A DNA stretch of 64,000 nucleotides from Pseudobutyrivibrio ruminis HUN009 (GCF_000703005.1 NZ_JNLH01000001.1:1605001-1669000); one strand, 5' to 3'; shown: positions 35,222-44,742, counted from the stretch's first letter. Program-made: numbers and translations. Notes: generated by a model not told the origin, from the sequence alone.

Positions 35222-37075
35222 ATGTGCATAGGAACCCAACTTGGTATCACCAAGAATCTCTTTACTAAAGAGAAGTATTCGCTAGTTTTAACATTGATGC
35301 TACTTATACTTGGATTTATTGCATTTATAATTGGCCTGGTTGTAAGAGCTACTTATGGAAGGACCATGCCTTTGTTCTACGCTGGCTGGGTAGTTATGTG
35401 TGCAGGAATGTGGTCACTTGCCGAATCCAATGTAAGGCAGTTTATAGCCCCAAACTTTTCACTTTTGTCATATATGACATATCTAAGCTTGATGATGCTT
35501 CCATTTGCTATGGCATTTTATTTTGACAGGCTTCAGGAAGGACGCTATCGTATTTTCTATTTGATAGTTTCAGTGCTTGATGTATTTTGTGGCTATATAG
35601 CAATAATGCTTCAGTTCTTTAATAACACTGATTTAATTAATGTGTTGCCATATGCTTTTGTTGCTATTGTACTTACAATGCTAATATTTATTATTTCCAT
35701 TGTCATAGATTTTATCCAAGGACGCTTGAAAGATAATTGGCCAGAATTGGTTGGGGTAGCGGGAGCTCTTATAGCTGGTTTTGCACAGATTCTTTCCTAC
35801 AACAGTAGACCGACTACTGTGGAAAGAGGAATCCTCTTATTTGGCTTGCTGTTCTTTATTGTTATGTCATATTTCCGAGCACTCACAGATGTGCGTACTA
35901 TGGAAAGAGACATGTATGCAGCAGTTAAGGCACAGGATGCCAGCACAGCATTCCTTACAAGAATGAGCCATGAAATGAGAACGCCTATCAATGCAATCCT
36001 AGGAATGAATAAAATGATTCTTAGAGAGAGCAGAGAGGATAATATTTTGGATTATGCCCGTGATGTTAACAGCGCCGGCAACTATCTGCTTGGAATAGTA
36101 AACGAGGTACTGGATCTTGCTAAGGTAAGTGCAGGCAAGATAGAGATAGTAGATGAAGAGTACGAATTAATGGATATGGTGCGTGAGTGTTACGCACTTG
36201 TTCGCCCTAGAGCAAAGGCTAGTCGATTATCCTTTGAAGTGGATATGAGTGACGTGCTTCCAGAAAAGCTAAAGGGCGACAAGGAGCACATCATACAGGT
36301 AGTAACAAACCTTCTTACTAACGCAGTTAAATATACACCTGAGGGAAGAATAACACTTTCTGTTCAGGGAAAGATATCAGAAGGCAAGCTTCTGTTGATA
36401 ATCACTGTAAGAGATACAGGAATAGGTGTAGCGGAAGAAAGCATCCCATATTTGTTTGATTCATTCAAGCGAGTAGGGGAGTTTGCACAAAGCAAAATCG
36501 AGGGAACCGGTCTTGGTCTTACAATTACTAAGCAGCTTGTAGATTTGATGCATGGACAGATAGCTGTAGAATCAGAATTAGGTAAGGGCACGTCATTTAC
36601 AGTTGTAATCCCACAGGAGATATGCTCAGTGGAACCATGTGGCACATTCTCTATGGGACCTAATGGCGACAGACGTGTGGCTGACAGACATGAAGTATTT
36701 GATGTGATTGGCGCAATACTTGTAGTAGATGATGTAGCTATAAACTTAAGAGTGTTCTCGATGCTATTAAATAATACTGATGTTACTGTTGATACAGCAA
36801 TCAGTGGAGCAGAAGCAATAGAGAAGATAAAACGAACAAAATATGATATTATATTTATTGACCATTTGATGCCTGGCATGGATGGACTCCAGTTAAAGGA
36901 GATTATGGATACAATAGAGAATAATCCAAACAAGGATACACCTCTTATCATGCAGACAGCAAATGCAGTTGTAGGCGCTAAAGAAGAATACGAGGGTCTT
37001 GGTTTTAGCGACTACATCGAAAAACCAATCAAAGAAGAGGAGCTTAAAAAGCTTCTCAGAAAATACATGATATAA
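35222..37075 (+). CDS. Hybrid histidine kinase, main part (7TM, HisKA, HATPase, REC)
   Basis: 617 aa. About seven membrane helices (residues about 18-230) are followed by HisKA (RMSHEMRTPINAILG), HATPase_c (NAVKYT, DTGIGV, GTGLGLTI) and a C-terminal receiver with VDDVAINLRV and the phosphoacceptor Asp in FIDHLMPGMDG. The natural N-terminus is encoded in the preceding fragment, one frame away. The first ATG here does have AGGAG ten bases upstream, so a shortened kinase without its sensor domain could still be made. Signal unknown. Confidence 0.85.
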   Translation: MCIGTQLGITKNLFTKEKYSLVLTLMLLILGFIAFIIGLVVRATYGRTMPLFYAGWVVMCAGMWSLAESNVRQFIAPNFSLLSYMTYLSLMMLPFAMAFYFDRLQEGRYRIFYLIVSVLDVFCGYIAIMLQFFNNTDLINVLPYAFVAIVLTMLIFIISIVIDFIQGRLKDNWPELVGVAGALIAGFAQILSYNSRPTTVERGILLFGLLFFIVMSYFRALTDVRTMERDMYAAVKAQDASTAFLTRMSHEMRTPINAILGMNKMILRESREDNILDYARDVNSAGNYLLGIVNEVLDLAKVSAGKIEIVDEEYELMDMVRECYALVRPRAKASRLSFEVDMSDVLPEKLKGDKEHIIQVVTNLLTNAVKYTPEGRITLSVQGKISEGKLLLIITVRDTGIGVAEESIPYLFDSFKRVGEFAQSKIEGTGLGLTITKQLVDLMHGQIAVESELGKGTSFTVVIPQEICSVEPCGTFSMGPNGDRRVADRHEVFDVIGAILVVDDVAINLRVFSMLLNNTDVTVDTAISGAEAIEKIKRTKYDIIFIDHLMPGMDGLQLKEIMDTIENNPNKDTPLIMQTANAVVGAKEEYEGLGFSDYIEKPIKEEELKKLLRKYMI

Positions 37076-37085
37076 GGAGATTACG

Positions 37086-37328
37086 ATGGCATTTAATCCA
37101 GCAGATTTATTTAAAGTTAGAAGTGCAGCAGCTACTTTCAATGCAAATCATCCAAAGCTTCTTCCATTTTTCGGGGCAGCTAAAAACAAGGCAATGACAC
37201 CAGGTTCTGTTATTGAAATTGCAATCACAGATCCAGCTGGTGAGAAAATCGAAACAAACCTTAGAGTTCAGGAATCAGACATTGAACTTATCAATCTTTT
37301 GATGGAAATTGGTTCCAAGGGGATGTAA
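37086..37328 (+). CDS. Small conserved-looking protein, unknown function
   Basis: 80 aa, no membrane segment, mildly amphipathic N-terminus (NPADLFKVRSAAATFNANHP) and a beta-rich middle (GSVIEIAITDPAGEKIETNL). It has a perfect TAAGGAGAT site 10 bp after the kinase and its own terminator, so it is very likely real. I do not recognise a family. Confidence 0.75.
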   Translation: MAFNPADLFKVRSAAATFNANHPKLLPFFGAAKNKAMTPGSVIEIAITDPAGEKIETNLRVQESDIELINLLMEIGSKGM

Positions 37329-37334
37329 AAAAAC

Positions 37335-37364
37335 AAACCTTCCTGCTGATGCGGGAAGGTTTTT
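37335..37364 (+). terminator. Rho-independent terminator
   Basis: AAACCTTCC and GGAAGGTTT stem with a GC-containing loop, followed by TTTTT; it ends the kinase/small-protein unit. Confidence 0.9.
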
Positions 37365-37373
37365 CATTATCTG

Positions 37374-37829
37374 TTATTTAAATTCAAAGAACTTTGTATC
37401 AAGCTCAGGATAAGCCCTCTTCATAGAAATAGGGATTCCTGATTTATTCATAAAGCAGTGTCTAGTCTTTGCTACGGCACGGTCTTCTCCAGTAGACTTA
37501 TCGTAAATACGATAAGCCACTTCCATTTCATGACCATCGTAGGAAACCAATTTAGTATCTACAACAATTGTCTCATCAAACTTTACCTGACTTCTATATT
37601 CGATAGAATGAGAGATTACAGGGGAGGTGATTTCCATATCAAGCATCTGCTTAAAAGAAAGTCCCATCTGCTCCATAAGATTCATTCTAGCATCCTCAAT
37701 CCAATTCAGATAATTAGATGTATGGATGATTCCCTGCTGATCTGTCTCGTGATATTTTGTGTGATGCTCAAAAGGGGTAATCTTTATCTGCCTTTTAGCA
37801 CCAGCAACTTCAATTTCTTGTTTTGCCAT
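37374..37829 (-). CDS. Acyl-CoA thioesterase (4HBT hot-dog family, YbgC-like)
   Basis: 151 aa hot-dog fold hydrolase that cleaves acyl-CoA or a related thioester. The catalytic-type Asp lies in KYHETDQQGIIHTSNYLNW, near residue 29, as in YbgC and FadM relatives. An AGGAGG site precedes the ATG. It is divergent from the butyryl-CoA:acetate CoA-transferase gene, with about 120 bp between, which hints at a CoA-ester context but proves none. Confidence 0.88.
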   Translation of the reverse strand: MAKQEIEVAGAKRQIKITPFEHHTKYHETDQQGIIHTSNYLNWIEDARMNLMEQMGLSFKQMLDMEITSPVISHSIEYRSQVKFDETIVVDTKLVSYDGHEMEVAYRIYDKSTGEDRAVAKTRHCFMNKSGIPISMKRAYPELDTKFFEFK

Positions 37830-37881
37830 AGTGTTACCTCCTGATGAAATTTACTACGTTAATTATATCACAAAAATTAGA

Positions 37882-37910
37882 TTGATTGTGTAGGATGATA
37901 GTGGTAAAAT
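37882..37910 (+). promoter_or_regulatory. Putative promoter of the CoA-transferase gene
   Basis: TTGATT, 17 bp, TAAAAT, ending 38 bp before the ATG. Confidence 0.5.
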
Positions 37911-37948
37911 GACTTTAATTGATAAAAATTTAACGAGCGGAGGTTATT

Positions 37949-39289
37949 ATGGATTTTCAGGCTGAGTATAAGAAGAAGCTGACTACAGCAGCTGAGGCTG
38001 TAAAGGTAGTAAAAAGTGGGGATTGGGTTGATTATGGCTGGTGTACTGGCACACCAGATGCTTTGGATAAGGCTTTAGCTGAACGTACTGATGAGCTTAG
38101 AGATGTAAAGGTTCGTGGCGGTATTCTGATGAAGTTGCCTGCAATTTTTGAGCGCGAGGATGCAGGTGAGCATTTCTGCTGGAACTCATGGCATATGGGT
38201 GGTATTGAGAGAAAGCTTATTGCAAGAGGTTGCTCTTACTATGCACCAATTAGATACTCTGAGCTTCCTAGATACTATAGAGAGCATATTGAGCCAAATG
38301 ATGTTCTTATGATTCAGACTACTACAATGGATAACCATGGCTATTTCAACTTTGGTCCTAACGCTTCACATCTTATGGCTGCAGTTGAAAAGTCAAAGCA
38401 CATCATCGTAGAGGTTAACAAGAACATGCCACGTTGCCTTGGTGGATTTGAAGAGGGAGTTCATATCTCTAAGGTAGACGCTATCGTAGAGGGAGATAAT
38501 CCAGCTATCCTTGAAATGGGTGGCGGCGCTGCTCCTACAGATGTAGATAAGGCTGTTGCTAAGCTTATCGTTGAGGAAATTCCAAACGGTGCATGCTTAC
38601 AGCTTGGCATTGGCGGTATGCCAAATACAGTAGGCGCCATGATTGCTGATTCAGACTTGAAAGATTTGGGAGTTCATACAGAAATGTATGTTGATGCATT
38701 TGTTGATATTGCAAAGGCTGGAAAGATTAACGGTTCAAAGAAGAATATTGATAGATTCCGTCAGACTTATGCATTCGGTGCAGGTACAAAAAAGATGTAC
38801 GATTACATGGATGAGAATCCAGAGCTTATGAGTGCTCCTGTTGATTATACAAATGATATTCGCCAGATTTCAGCACTTGATAATTTCATTTCTATCAACA
38901 ATGCTGTTGATGTGGATTTGTTCGGTCAGATTAATGCTGAGTCAGCTGGAACAAAGCACATTTCTGGTGCAGGTGGACAGCTTGATTTTGTACTTGGTGC
39001 TTATCTTTCAAATGGTGGAAAGAGCTTTGTATGTCTTTCATCTACATTTACAACAAAGGATGGCACAGTAAAGAGCCGTATTCGTCCTACACTTGCTGAG
39101 GGCTCAATTGTTACGGATACTCGTGCTAATACACACTATCTTGTTACAGAGTATGGCAAGGTTTGCTTGAAGGGACTTTCAGCCTGGGAGCGTGCAGAAA
39201 AGATTATCGGTATTGCACATCCTGATTTCCGTGATGAGCTTATTGCTGAGGCTGAGAAGATGCACATCTGGAGACGTTCAAATAAATAA
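37949..39289 (+). CDS. Butyryl-CoA:acetate CoA-transferase
   Basis: Terminal enzyme of butyrate formation: moves CoA from butyryl-CoA to acetate in the cytosol, 446 aa. The catalytic glutamate is E245 in HTEMYVDAF. The glycine motifs LQLGIGGMPN and SGAGGQLDF are typical of the acetyl-CoA hydrolase/transferase family, and the overall sequence looks like the gut-butyrate-producer But group rather than 4-hydroxybutyrate CoA-transferase. An AGCGGAGG site precedes the ATG. It is monocistronic with promoter and terminator. The crotonyl-CoA to butyryl-CoA genes are elsewhere. Confidence 0.9.
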   Translation: MDFQAEYKKKLTTAAEAVKVVKSGDWVDYGWCTGTPDALDKALAERTDELRDVKVRGGILMKLPAIFEREDAGEHFCWNSWHMGGIERKLIARGCSYYAPIRYSELPRYYREHIEPNDVLMIQTTTMDNHGYFNFGPNASHLMAAVEKSKHIIVEVNKNMPRCLGGFEEGVHISKVDAIVEGDNPAILEMGGGAAPTDVDKAVAKLIVEEIPNGACLQLGIGGMPNTVGAMIADSDLKDLGVHTEMYVDAFVDIAKAGKINGSKKNIDRFRQTYAFGAGTKKMYDYMDENPELMSAPVDYTNDIRQISALDNFISINNAVDVDLFGQINAESAGTKHISGAGGQLDFVLGAYLSNGGKSFVCLSSTFTTKDGTVKSRIRPTLAEGSIVTDTRANTHYLVTEYGKVCLKGLSAWERAEKIIGIAHPDFRDELIAEAEKMHIWRRSNK

Positions 39290-39303
39290 TCTTAGATTTT
39301 CAG

Positions 39304-39333
39304 GGACTTCGCTAATTGCGAAGTCCTTTTTTT
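39304..39333 (+). terminator. Rho-independent terminator after the CoA-transferase
   Basis: GGACTTCGC and GCGAAGTCC form a 9-bp stem with loop TAATT, followed by seven T. Confidence 0.95.
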
Positions 39334-39358
39334 GTTGAATATTTCACAGCTATTCCTA

Positions 39359-39387
39359 TTGAAAGTGGTTTATATTAATGTTATACA
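39359..39387 (+). promoter_or_regulatory. Putative promoter of the GH43 gene
   Basis: TTGAAA, 17 bp, TATACA, followed by a 55-bp AT-rich leader and a CTAGGGGG ribosome site. Confidence 0.55.
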
Positions 39388-39442
39388 TAATTATAAATTA
39401 ATTTAACAAAAGCTAAACGAAAATAACTAGGGGGATAATTAC

Positions 39443-40999
39443 ATGAAGAAAAAAGCGATGGCTGCAGTACTAATTGCAGCGACAGCTGTAGGCCTAGTGG
39501 GCTGTGGCTCGCCTAAGGAAGTTGTGCTTGAGAAAGAGGATGGGGGCAATCCTTTAGTATCTTCTAATGAGGATTATGTATACGGTGGTGACCCTTCGGT
39601 GCTTGTTGATGGGGATACTGTGTATCTTTACACAGGCCATGATGCTTCTACAGATGAGGAAGTTGGAAAATCTATTTACAATATTCCAGAGTACCTGTGC
39701 TATTCATCCACAGATATGGTGAATTGGACCAGCGAAGGAGTTGTAATGTCCATGGAGGATGTTAGCTGGACTAGCAATGACACTTCTGCCTGGGCATCTC
39801 AGGTAATGAAGCATACAGACCCTGCAGATGGAAAAGACAAATATTACCTATACTATTGCAGCTGGGACAAGACAGGAAAGCAGTGTATTGGCGTTGCAGT
39901 TTCTGATTCACCAACTGGTACCTTTGTTGATATAGGTGCGCCACTTGTGAAGAGCACTGTTACAAAGCCAAACACTAGCACCTTCAATGATATCGACCCA
40001 ACAGCTTGGATTGAGACAGATGAGGATGGTGTAGAGCATCGTTATCTTGCTTGGGGCAATGGCATGTTTTTTGTGTGCGAGCTTAACGAGGATATGACTT
40101 CTGTGACGGATGTAAATGGTGATGGAAAGATTACTAGCGGCAAGGTAGCAGGAGAGGATGATGTGGTAATTCGCACTGATGGCTTGGAGAGCTACACTGA
40201 GACACCATGGATTTATCGCAGATCTGATGAAAATGGCAACTACTATGGCGATTACTATCTGTTCTTTGCACACCAGTGGAGAGAGTGCATGGCCTATGCA
40301 ACCACTGATGATTTGCTAAGCGGTGAGTGGAGCGAGACTAAGAAAATTATGAATCCTACTGCTACTTCTAACACAAATCACATGGCGGTATTTGACTTTA
40401 AGGGCAAGACTTACTTTGTTTATCACAATGGTTCACTTCCAGCAGGAAGCGGCTTCAGAAGAACTGCCTGTGTTGTGGAGCTTCAGTTTAACGATGACGG
40501 CAGCATAGATTTGTTTGAAGAAAGTGCAGCAGGTATTTCAGGTAAAACTTCAACCATTTCTACCATGGATGGAGTCAAGATTGCTCATAATCCATTTGTT
40601 TGCTCTTCAGCAGATAGCGATTATCCATACAAGGATGTTGCCATTGGAATTAATCTTGTTGAAGGTGAGTCTAAAGATTTTGATTGGGTGATTAGAAGTG
40701 GAAAAGCAGATTTTACCAATGAATCATATGTCTCAATCGAATCTGAAAATAAGCCAGGCCTTTACATTACAGCAAATTCTGATGGAACTATAACACTTTG
40801 CCAGGATACAAAAGCATCAGAGGGTTCAGCAGCTAATCAGACCTATAAAACAGTTGAAGGACTTGCAGATAAAAATGGAGTAAGTTTGGAGAGTGTGGCA
40901 CAGCCAGGAAAGTATATAACATTAGAAGATGAAGTACTAACACTTACTGATGGTTCAGATAAAGAAAGTGCAACTTTCAAAATAGAAGTTGCACAGTAA
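39443..40999 (+). CDS. GH43-family lipoprotein glycosidase with C-terminal lectin-like domain
   Basis: Cell-surface enzyme expected to release arabinose or xylose from hemicellulose side chains, 518 aa. The signal peptide ends in the lipobox LVGC (Cys21). Five-blade propeller residues: base D50 in YGGDPSVLV, D185 in NDIDPTAW and acid E253 in SYTETPWIYRR. An insertion near residue 220 (DVNGDGKITSG) looks like a calcium-binding loop of the dockerin/EF-hand kind, but only one copy is present. The last 150 residues look like an AbfB/CBM42-type domain (YVSIESENKPGLYITA). Exact substrate unknown. Confidence 0.88.
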   Translation: MKKKAMAAVLIAATAVGLVGCGSPKEVVLEKEDGGNPLVSSNEDYVYGGDPSVLVDGDTVYLYTGHDASTDEEVGKSIYNIPEYLCYSSTDMVNWTSEGVVMSMEDVSWTSNDTSAWASQVMKHTDPADGKDKYYLYYCSWDKTGKQCIGVAVSDSPTGTFVDIGAPLVKSTVTKPNTSTFNDIDPTAWIETDEDGVEHRYLAWGNGMFFVCELNEDMTSVTDVNGDGKITSGKVAGEDDVVIRTDGLESYTETPWIYRRSDENGNYYGDYYLFFAHQWRECMAYATTDDLLSGEWSETKKIMNPTATSNTNHMAVFDFKGKTYFVYHNGSLPAGSGFRRTACVVELQFNDDGSIDLFEESAAGISGKTSTISTMDGVKIAHNPFVCSSADSDYPYKDVAIGINLVEGESKDFDWVIRSGKADFTNESYVSIESENKPGLYITANSDGTITLCQDTKASEGSAANQTYKTVEGLADKNGVSLESVAQPGKYITLEDEVLTLTDGSDKESATFKIEVAQ

Positions 41000-41002
41000 A
41001 TG

Positions 41003-41791
41003 TTATTTAAGTATTCGATTTAATATTTCGGCTACTAGCTGATTTCTTGTGATGGTAATGTCATTATCCGAGAATAGGCTAGTAGCTTTATTTTTGATAT
41101 CCTCTGGGAAGGTGTTGATATCGGAATTAAAATTGATGCCTATTCCAATAACAATCCATTGAAGAAGGCCTGTTTCAAATTCTGTTCCAGCCTCAGTCAG
41201 AATTCCGCAGATTTTTTTATCCCCTACAAAAAGATCATTGATTGGCTTAAGTGTAGGTTTTGTATCGGTGAGAGATGAGATAGCGTCGCATACAGCATTG
41301 CCAATGAAAGTGGTGATTTCATCTGAATCAGTACTTGGCAAATGATCTGGAGTCATTACCACACTCATGTACAAGCCGCCTTTTGGGGAATAAAAGCTGT
41401 GGTCTGCTCGACCTCGTCCCTCGCTTTGTTCGTTTGCAATGACAAGTGTGCCATATTTCAAATCGGTGATGGCAAGTTCCTTGGCCTTTCGATTGGTGGA
41501 TGGAATGGAGTCGTAGATGTGGATCAGACTGTCATTTCCTTTGTAAATGTCAGCTACATCTTCATTAAGGTATGAGCTAATGCCGGCCGCTGATAAAATA
41601 TCATTTTGCCCAGCAAGTCTATAACCTTTGTTGCTTACTGCTTCTATTTCATATCCGTTTTTTCTAAGGTCATTGATGGCTTTCCATATGGCATTTCTTG
41701 AAATACCAAGGGATGAAGCCATAGCTTCTCCTGAAAGAAATGTTGATTTATTGGCCTCTAGCAAGGCTAAAATTTTATCTTTTGAACTCAT
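41003..41791 (-). CDS. birA: Bifunctional biotin ligase/biotin operon repressor
   Basis: Attaches biotin to carboxylases and represses biotin genes, 262 aa. The N-terminal winged helix (SGEAMASSLGISRNAIWKAI) makes it the bifunctional type. The ligase core has the biotinyl-AMP loop EGRGRADHSFYSP, the dimer/core strand GGLYMSVVM, the KICGIL segment and GIGINFN. An AGGAG site precedes the ATG. It converges on GH43 with 3 bp between stops and is divergent from leuB. Confidence 0.93.
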   Translation of the reverse strand: MSSKDKILALLEANKSTFLSGEAMASSLGISRNAIWKAINDLRKNGYEIEAVSNKGYRLAGQNDILSAAGISSYLNEDVADIYKGNDSLIHIYDSIPSTNRKAKELAITDLKYGTLVIANEQSEGRGRADHSFYSPKGGLYMSVVMTPDHLPSTDSDEITTFIGNAVCDAISSLTDTKPTLKPINDLFVGDKKICGILTEAGTEFETGLLQWIVIGIGINFNSDINTFPEDIKNKATSLFSDNDITITRNQLVAEILNRILK

Positions 41792-41922
41792 AAAAATCTC
41801 CTAAAAGAATTTTATAGTAGAATGTCGTGCTTTAAAGTGGTAAAGTTTACTAAACACTTCATATGTATTTTAGAAGTATTTGGGCTATTTTGTCAAAGAT
41901 ATCAAAATGAGGTTTAATTTAA

Positions 41923-41951
41923 TTGAATTTCACACTTTAGTGTACTAAAAT
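41923..41951 (+). promoter_or_regulatory. Promoter with overlapping palindrome upstream of leuB
   Basis: TTGAAT, 17 bp, TAAAAT forms a promoter 36 bp before the leuB start. The palindrome TTTAGTGTACTAAA (41936-41949) covers the spacer and -10 region, the place for a repressor. A second palindrome, GTTTACTAAAC, lies about 85 bp upstream. The regulator is not known. I see no T-box motif in this leader. Confidence 0.6.
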
Positions 41952-41987
41952 GTAACTATTAATTAGAATGTTAATTAGGAGAAAGCT

Positions 41988-43079
41988 ATGAAATGTAACA
42001 TTGGCGTTATTAGGGGAGACGGAATTGGTCCAGAGATAGTAACCGAGGCAATAAAGGTTCTTGATGCTATCGGTGCTAAATATGGACACACATTTAATTA
42101 TACTGAAATCCTCATGGGAGGCTGCTCAATCGATGCAACAGGAGAGCCACTTACAGATGAGGCAGTAGAAAAAGCTCTTGCAAGTGATGCAGTGTTAATG
42201 GGTTCAATAGGTGGCAACACATCTACCAGTCCTTGGTACAAGCTACCTGCCGACAAACGTCCAGAGGCCGGCCTTTTAAAGCTTCGTAAAAGTCTTAATC
42301 TTTTTGCAAATCTTAGACCAGCATATTTATATGATGAATTGAAAGAGGCATGCCCACTTAGGGACGATATCATCGGCGATGGTTTTGACATGATGATTAT
42401 GCGTGAGCTTACAGGTGGTCTTTATTTTGGAGAGCGTTCTACAAAGGAAGAAAACGGTCAGCTTGTTGCCAGAGATTCTCTTACCTATTCAGAAAATGAA
42501 ATTCGCCGAATTGCTAAGCGTGGATTTGATATAGCAATGAAGCGTAGAAAGAAAGTTACATCAGTTGATAAGGCTAATGTACTTGATAGCTCCAGACTGT
42601 GGAGAAAGATTGTAGAAGAGGTTGCAGCAGATTATCCTGAGGTTTCTTATGAGCACATGCTTGTAGACAATTGCGCAATGCAGCTTGTGAAAGACCCAGG
42701 TCAGTTTGATGTAATCCTTACAGAGAATATGTTTGGGGATATTCTTTCAGATGAGGCATCCATGGTTACCGGTTCAATTGGAATGCTTTCATCTGCTTCC
42801 CTTAACGATACAAAATTCGGATTGTATGAGCCATCTGGCGGAAGTGCACCTGATATTGCAGGCCAGGGTATCGCAAATCCGATAGCCACAATTCTTTCGG
42901 CAGCAATGATGCTTCGCTACAGCTTTGACTTAGATGCTGAGGCAGATGCAATCGAAGCAGCCGTAAAGAAGGTGCTTAAGGCTGGCTACCGCACAATCGA
43001 CATTATGCCTCGCGACGGCAGCGCCGTAACTCGCGTCGGCACAGTGGAGATGGGTGATTTAATTGTAAAGGAGTTATAA
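41988..43079 (+). CDS. leuB: 3-isopropylmalate dehydrogenase
   Basis: NAD-dependent oxidative decarboxylase of leucine synthesis, 363 aa. The N-terminal GDGIGPEIV, the substrate segment LLKLRKSLNLFANLRP, MIMRELTGGLYFGER and the NAD-site GSAPDIAGQGIANP are present. A TTAGGAGAAAG site precedes the ATG. It opens an operon with ilvD (2 bp later) and ilvB. leuA and leuCD are not in the window. Confidence 0.96.
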   Translation: MKCNIGVIRGDGIGPEIVTEAIKVLDAIGAKYGHTFNYTEILMGGCSIDATGEPLTDEAVEKALASDAVLMGSIGGNTSTSPWYKLPADKRPEAGLLKLRKSLNLFANLRPAYLYDELKEACPLRDDIIGDGFDMMIMRELTGGLYFGERSTKEENGQLVARDSLTYSENEIRRIAKRGFDIAMKRRKKVTSVDKANVLDSSRLWRKIVEEVAADYPEVSYEHMLVDNCAMQLVKDPGQFDVILTENMFGDILSDEASMVTGSIGMLSSASLNDTKFGLYEPSGGSAPDIAGQGIANPIATILSAAMMLRYSFDLDAEADAIEAAVKKVLKAGYRTIDIMPRDGSAVTRVGTVEMGDLIVKEL

Positions 43080-43081
43080 AT

Positions 43082-44740
43082 ATGAGAAGTGACAATGCAA
43101 GAGCTGGTATGCAGCAGGCACCAGCGAGAAGTTTGTTTAATGCACTGGGATTTACTCCAGAAGAAATGAAAAAGCCAATGGTTGGTATCGTATCTTCGTA
43201 CAACGAAATCGTACCAGGCCATATGAATATCGACAAGATTGTGGACGCCGTAAAGCTTGGGGTTGCTGAGGCAGGCGGTGTTCCAGTTGTTTTCCCTGCT
43301 ATCGCAGTATGCGATGGTATTGCAATGGGACATATAGGAATGAAATATTCCCTTGTAACTCGTGATTTGATTGCCGACTCAACAGAGTGTATGGCACTTG
43401 CTCATCAGTTTGATGCACTTGTTATGGTGCCAAACTGTGATAAAAACGTTCCTGGACTTTTGATGGCAGCAGCCCGTCTTGATTTACCAACTGTATTTGT
43501 ATCAGGTGGTCCAATGCTTGCAGGTCATGTAGGAGGTCAGAAGCGTTCCCTTTCTTCTATGTTTGAGGCAGTTGGTGCTCATGCCGCTGGCAACATGACA
43601 GAAGAAGAGGTTGAAAACTTCGTTGAGAATGTTTGCCCAACATGCGGAAGCTGCTCTGGTATGTACACAGCCAATTCCATGAACTGCCTTACTGAGGCAC
43701 TTGGAATGGGCCTTAGAGGAAACGGCACTATCCCAGCAGTATATTCAGAAAGAATTCGTCTTGCAAAGCATGCTGGTTACGCTGTTATGGATATGTATAA
43801 CAAGGGTATTACAGCTCGTCAGATTATGACAAAGGATGCAATCCTTAATGCTCTTACAGTTGATATGGCACTTGGGTGCTCGACAAACTCAATGCTTCAT
43901 TTGCCAGCTATCGCTCATGAAATCGGATTTGATTTTGACATTGAATTTGCAAATCCTATTTCTGAAAAGACTCCAAACCTTTGTCACCTTGCACCAGCAG
44001 GTCCTACATACATGGAAGACCTTAACGAAGCTGGTGGCGTATGGGCAGTCATGAAGGAGCTTGCAGATATAGGACTTCTTAATACAGATTGCATGACTGT
44101 TACAGGAAAGACAGTAGGCGAAAACATTGCCAATGCAGTTAATAGAAATCCAGAGGTTATCAGACCTGTAGACAATCCATATACAAAGACTGGTGGCCTG
44201 GCAGTCCTCAAGGGCAATCTTGCACCAGACGGTTCAGTTGTAAAACGAAGTGCAGTAGTGCCAGAGATGCTTGTGCATGAAGGACCAGCCAGAGTATTTG
44301 ATTCAGAGGAAGATGCTATCGCAGCTATCAAGGGTGGCAAAATCGTAGAGGGAGATGTTGTAGTCATTCGCTACGAAGGACCTAAGGGTGGCCCTGGCAT
44401 GAGAGAAATGCTTAATCCTACATCAGCAATTGCAGGTATGGGACTTGGTTCATCAGTTGCTCTCATTACAGATGGTCGTTTCTCAGGTGCCAGTCGTGGT
44501 GCTTCCATCGGACATGTTTCACCAGAGGCAGCTGTTGGCGGACCAATCGCACTTGTAGAAGAAGGCGATATCATCGCTATCGATATACCAAATTACACTA
44601 TGACTTTAAAGGTTAGCGACGAAGAGCTTGCAGCTCGTAAAGCTAAGTGGCAGCCACGTGAGCCTAAGGTAAAAACAGGGTATCTAAGAAGGTACGCTGA
44701 ACAAGTAACTAGTGGAAATAGAGGAGCAATCCTTAAATAG
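43082..44740 (+). CDS. ilvD: Dihydroxy-acid dehydratase
   Basis: Iron-sulfur enzyme that makes 2-oxo acids for valine and isoleucine synthesis, 552 aa, standard length. Cluster cysteines lie in VPNCDKNVPG and CPTCGSCSGMYTANS; the C-terminal GPKGGPGMREML and DGRFSGASRGASIGH are conserved. An AAAGGAGTT site precedes the ATG. It is followed by structured element copy 3 and ilvB. Confidence 0.97.
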   Translation: MRSDNARAGMQQAPARSLFNALGFTPEEMKKPMVGIVSSYNEIVPGHMNIDKIVDAVKLGVAEAGGVPVVFPAIAVCDGIAMGHIGMKYSLVTRDLIADSTECMALAHQFDALVMVPNCDKNVPGLLMAAARLDLPTVFVSGGPMLAGHVGGQKRSLSSMFEAVGAHAAGNMTEEEVENFVENVCPTCGSCSGMYTANSMNCLTEALGMGLRGNGTIPAVYSERIRLAKHAGYAVMDMYNKGITARQIMTKDAILNALTVDMALGCSTNSMLHLPAIAHEIGFDFDIEFANPISEKTPNLCHLAPAGPTYMEDLNEAGGVWAVMKELADIGLLNTDCMTVTGKTVGENIANAVNRNPEVIRPVDNPYTKTGGLAVLKGNLAPDGSVVKRSAVVPEMLVHEGPARVFDSEEDAIAAIKGGKIVEGDVVVIRYEGPKGGPGMREMLNPTSAIAGMGLGSSVALITDGRFSGASRGASIGHVSPEAAVGGPIALVEEGDIIAIDIPNYTMTLKVSDEELAARKAKWQPREPKVKTGYLRRYAEQVTSGNRGAILK

Positions 44741-44742
44741 AG

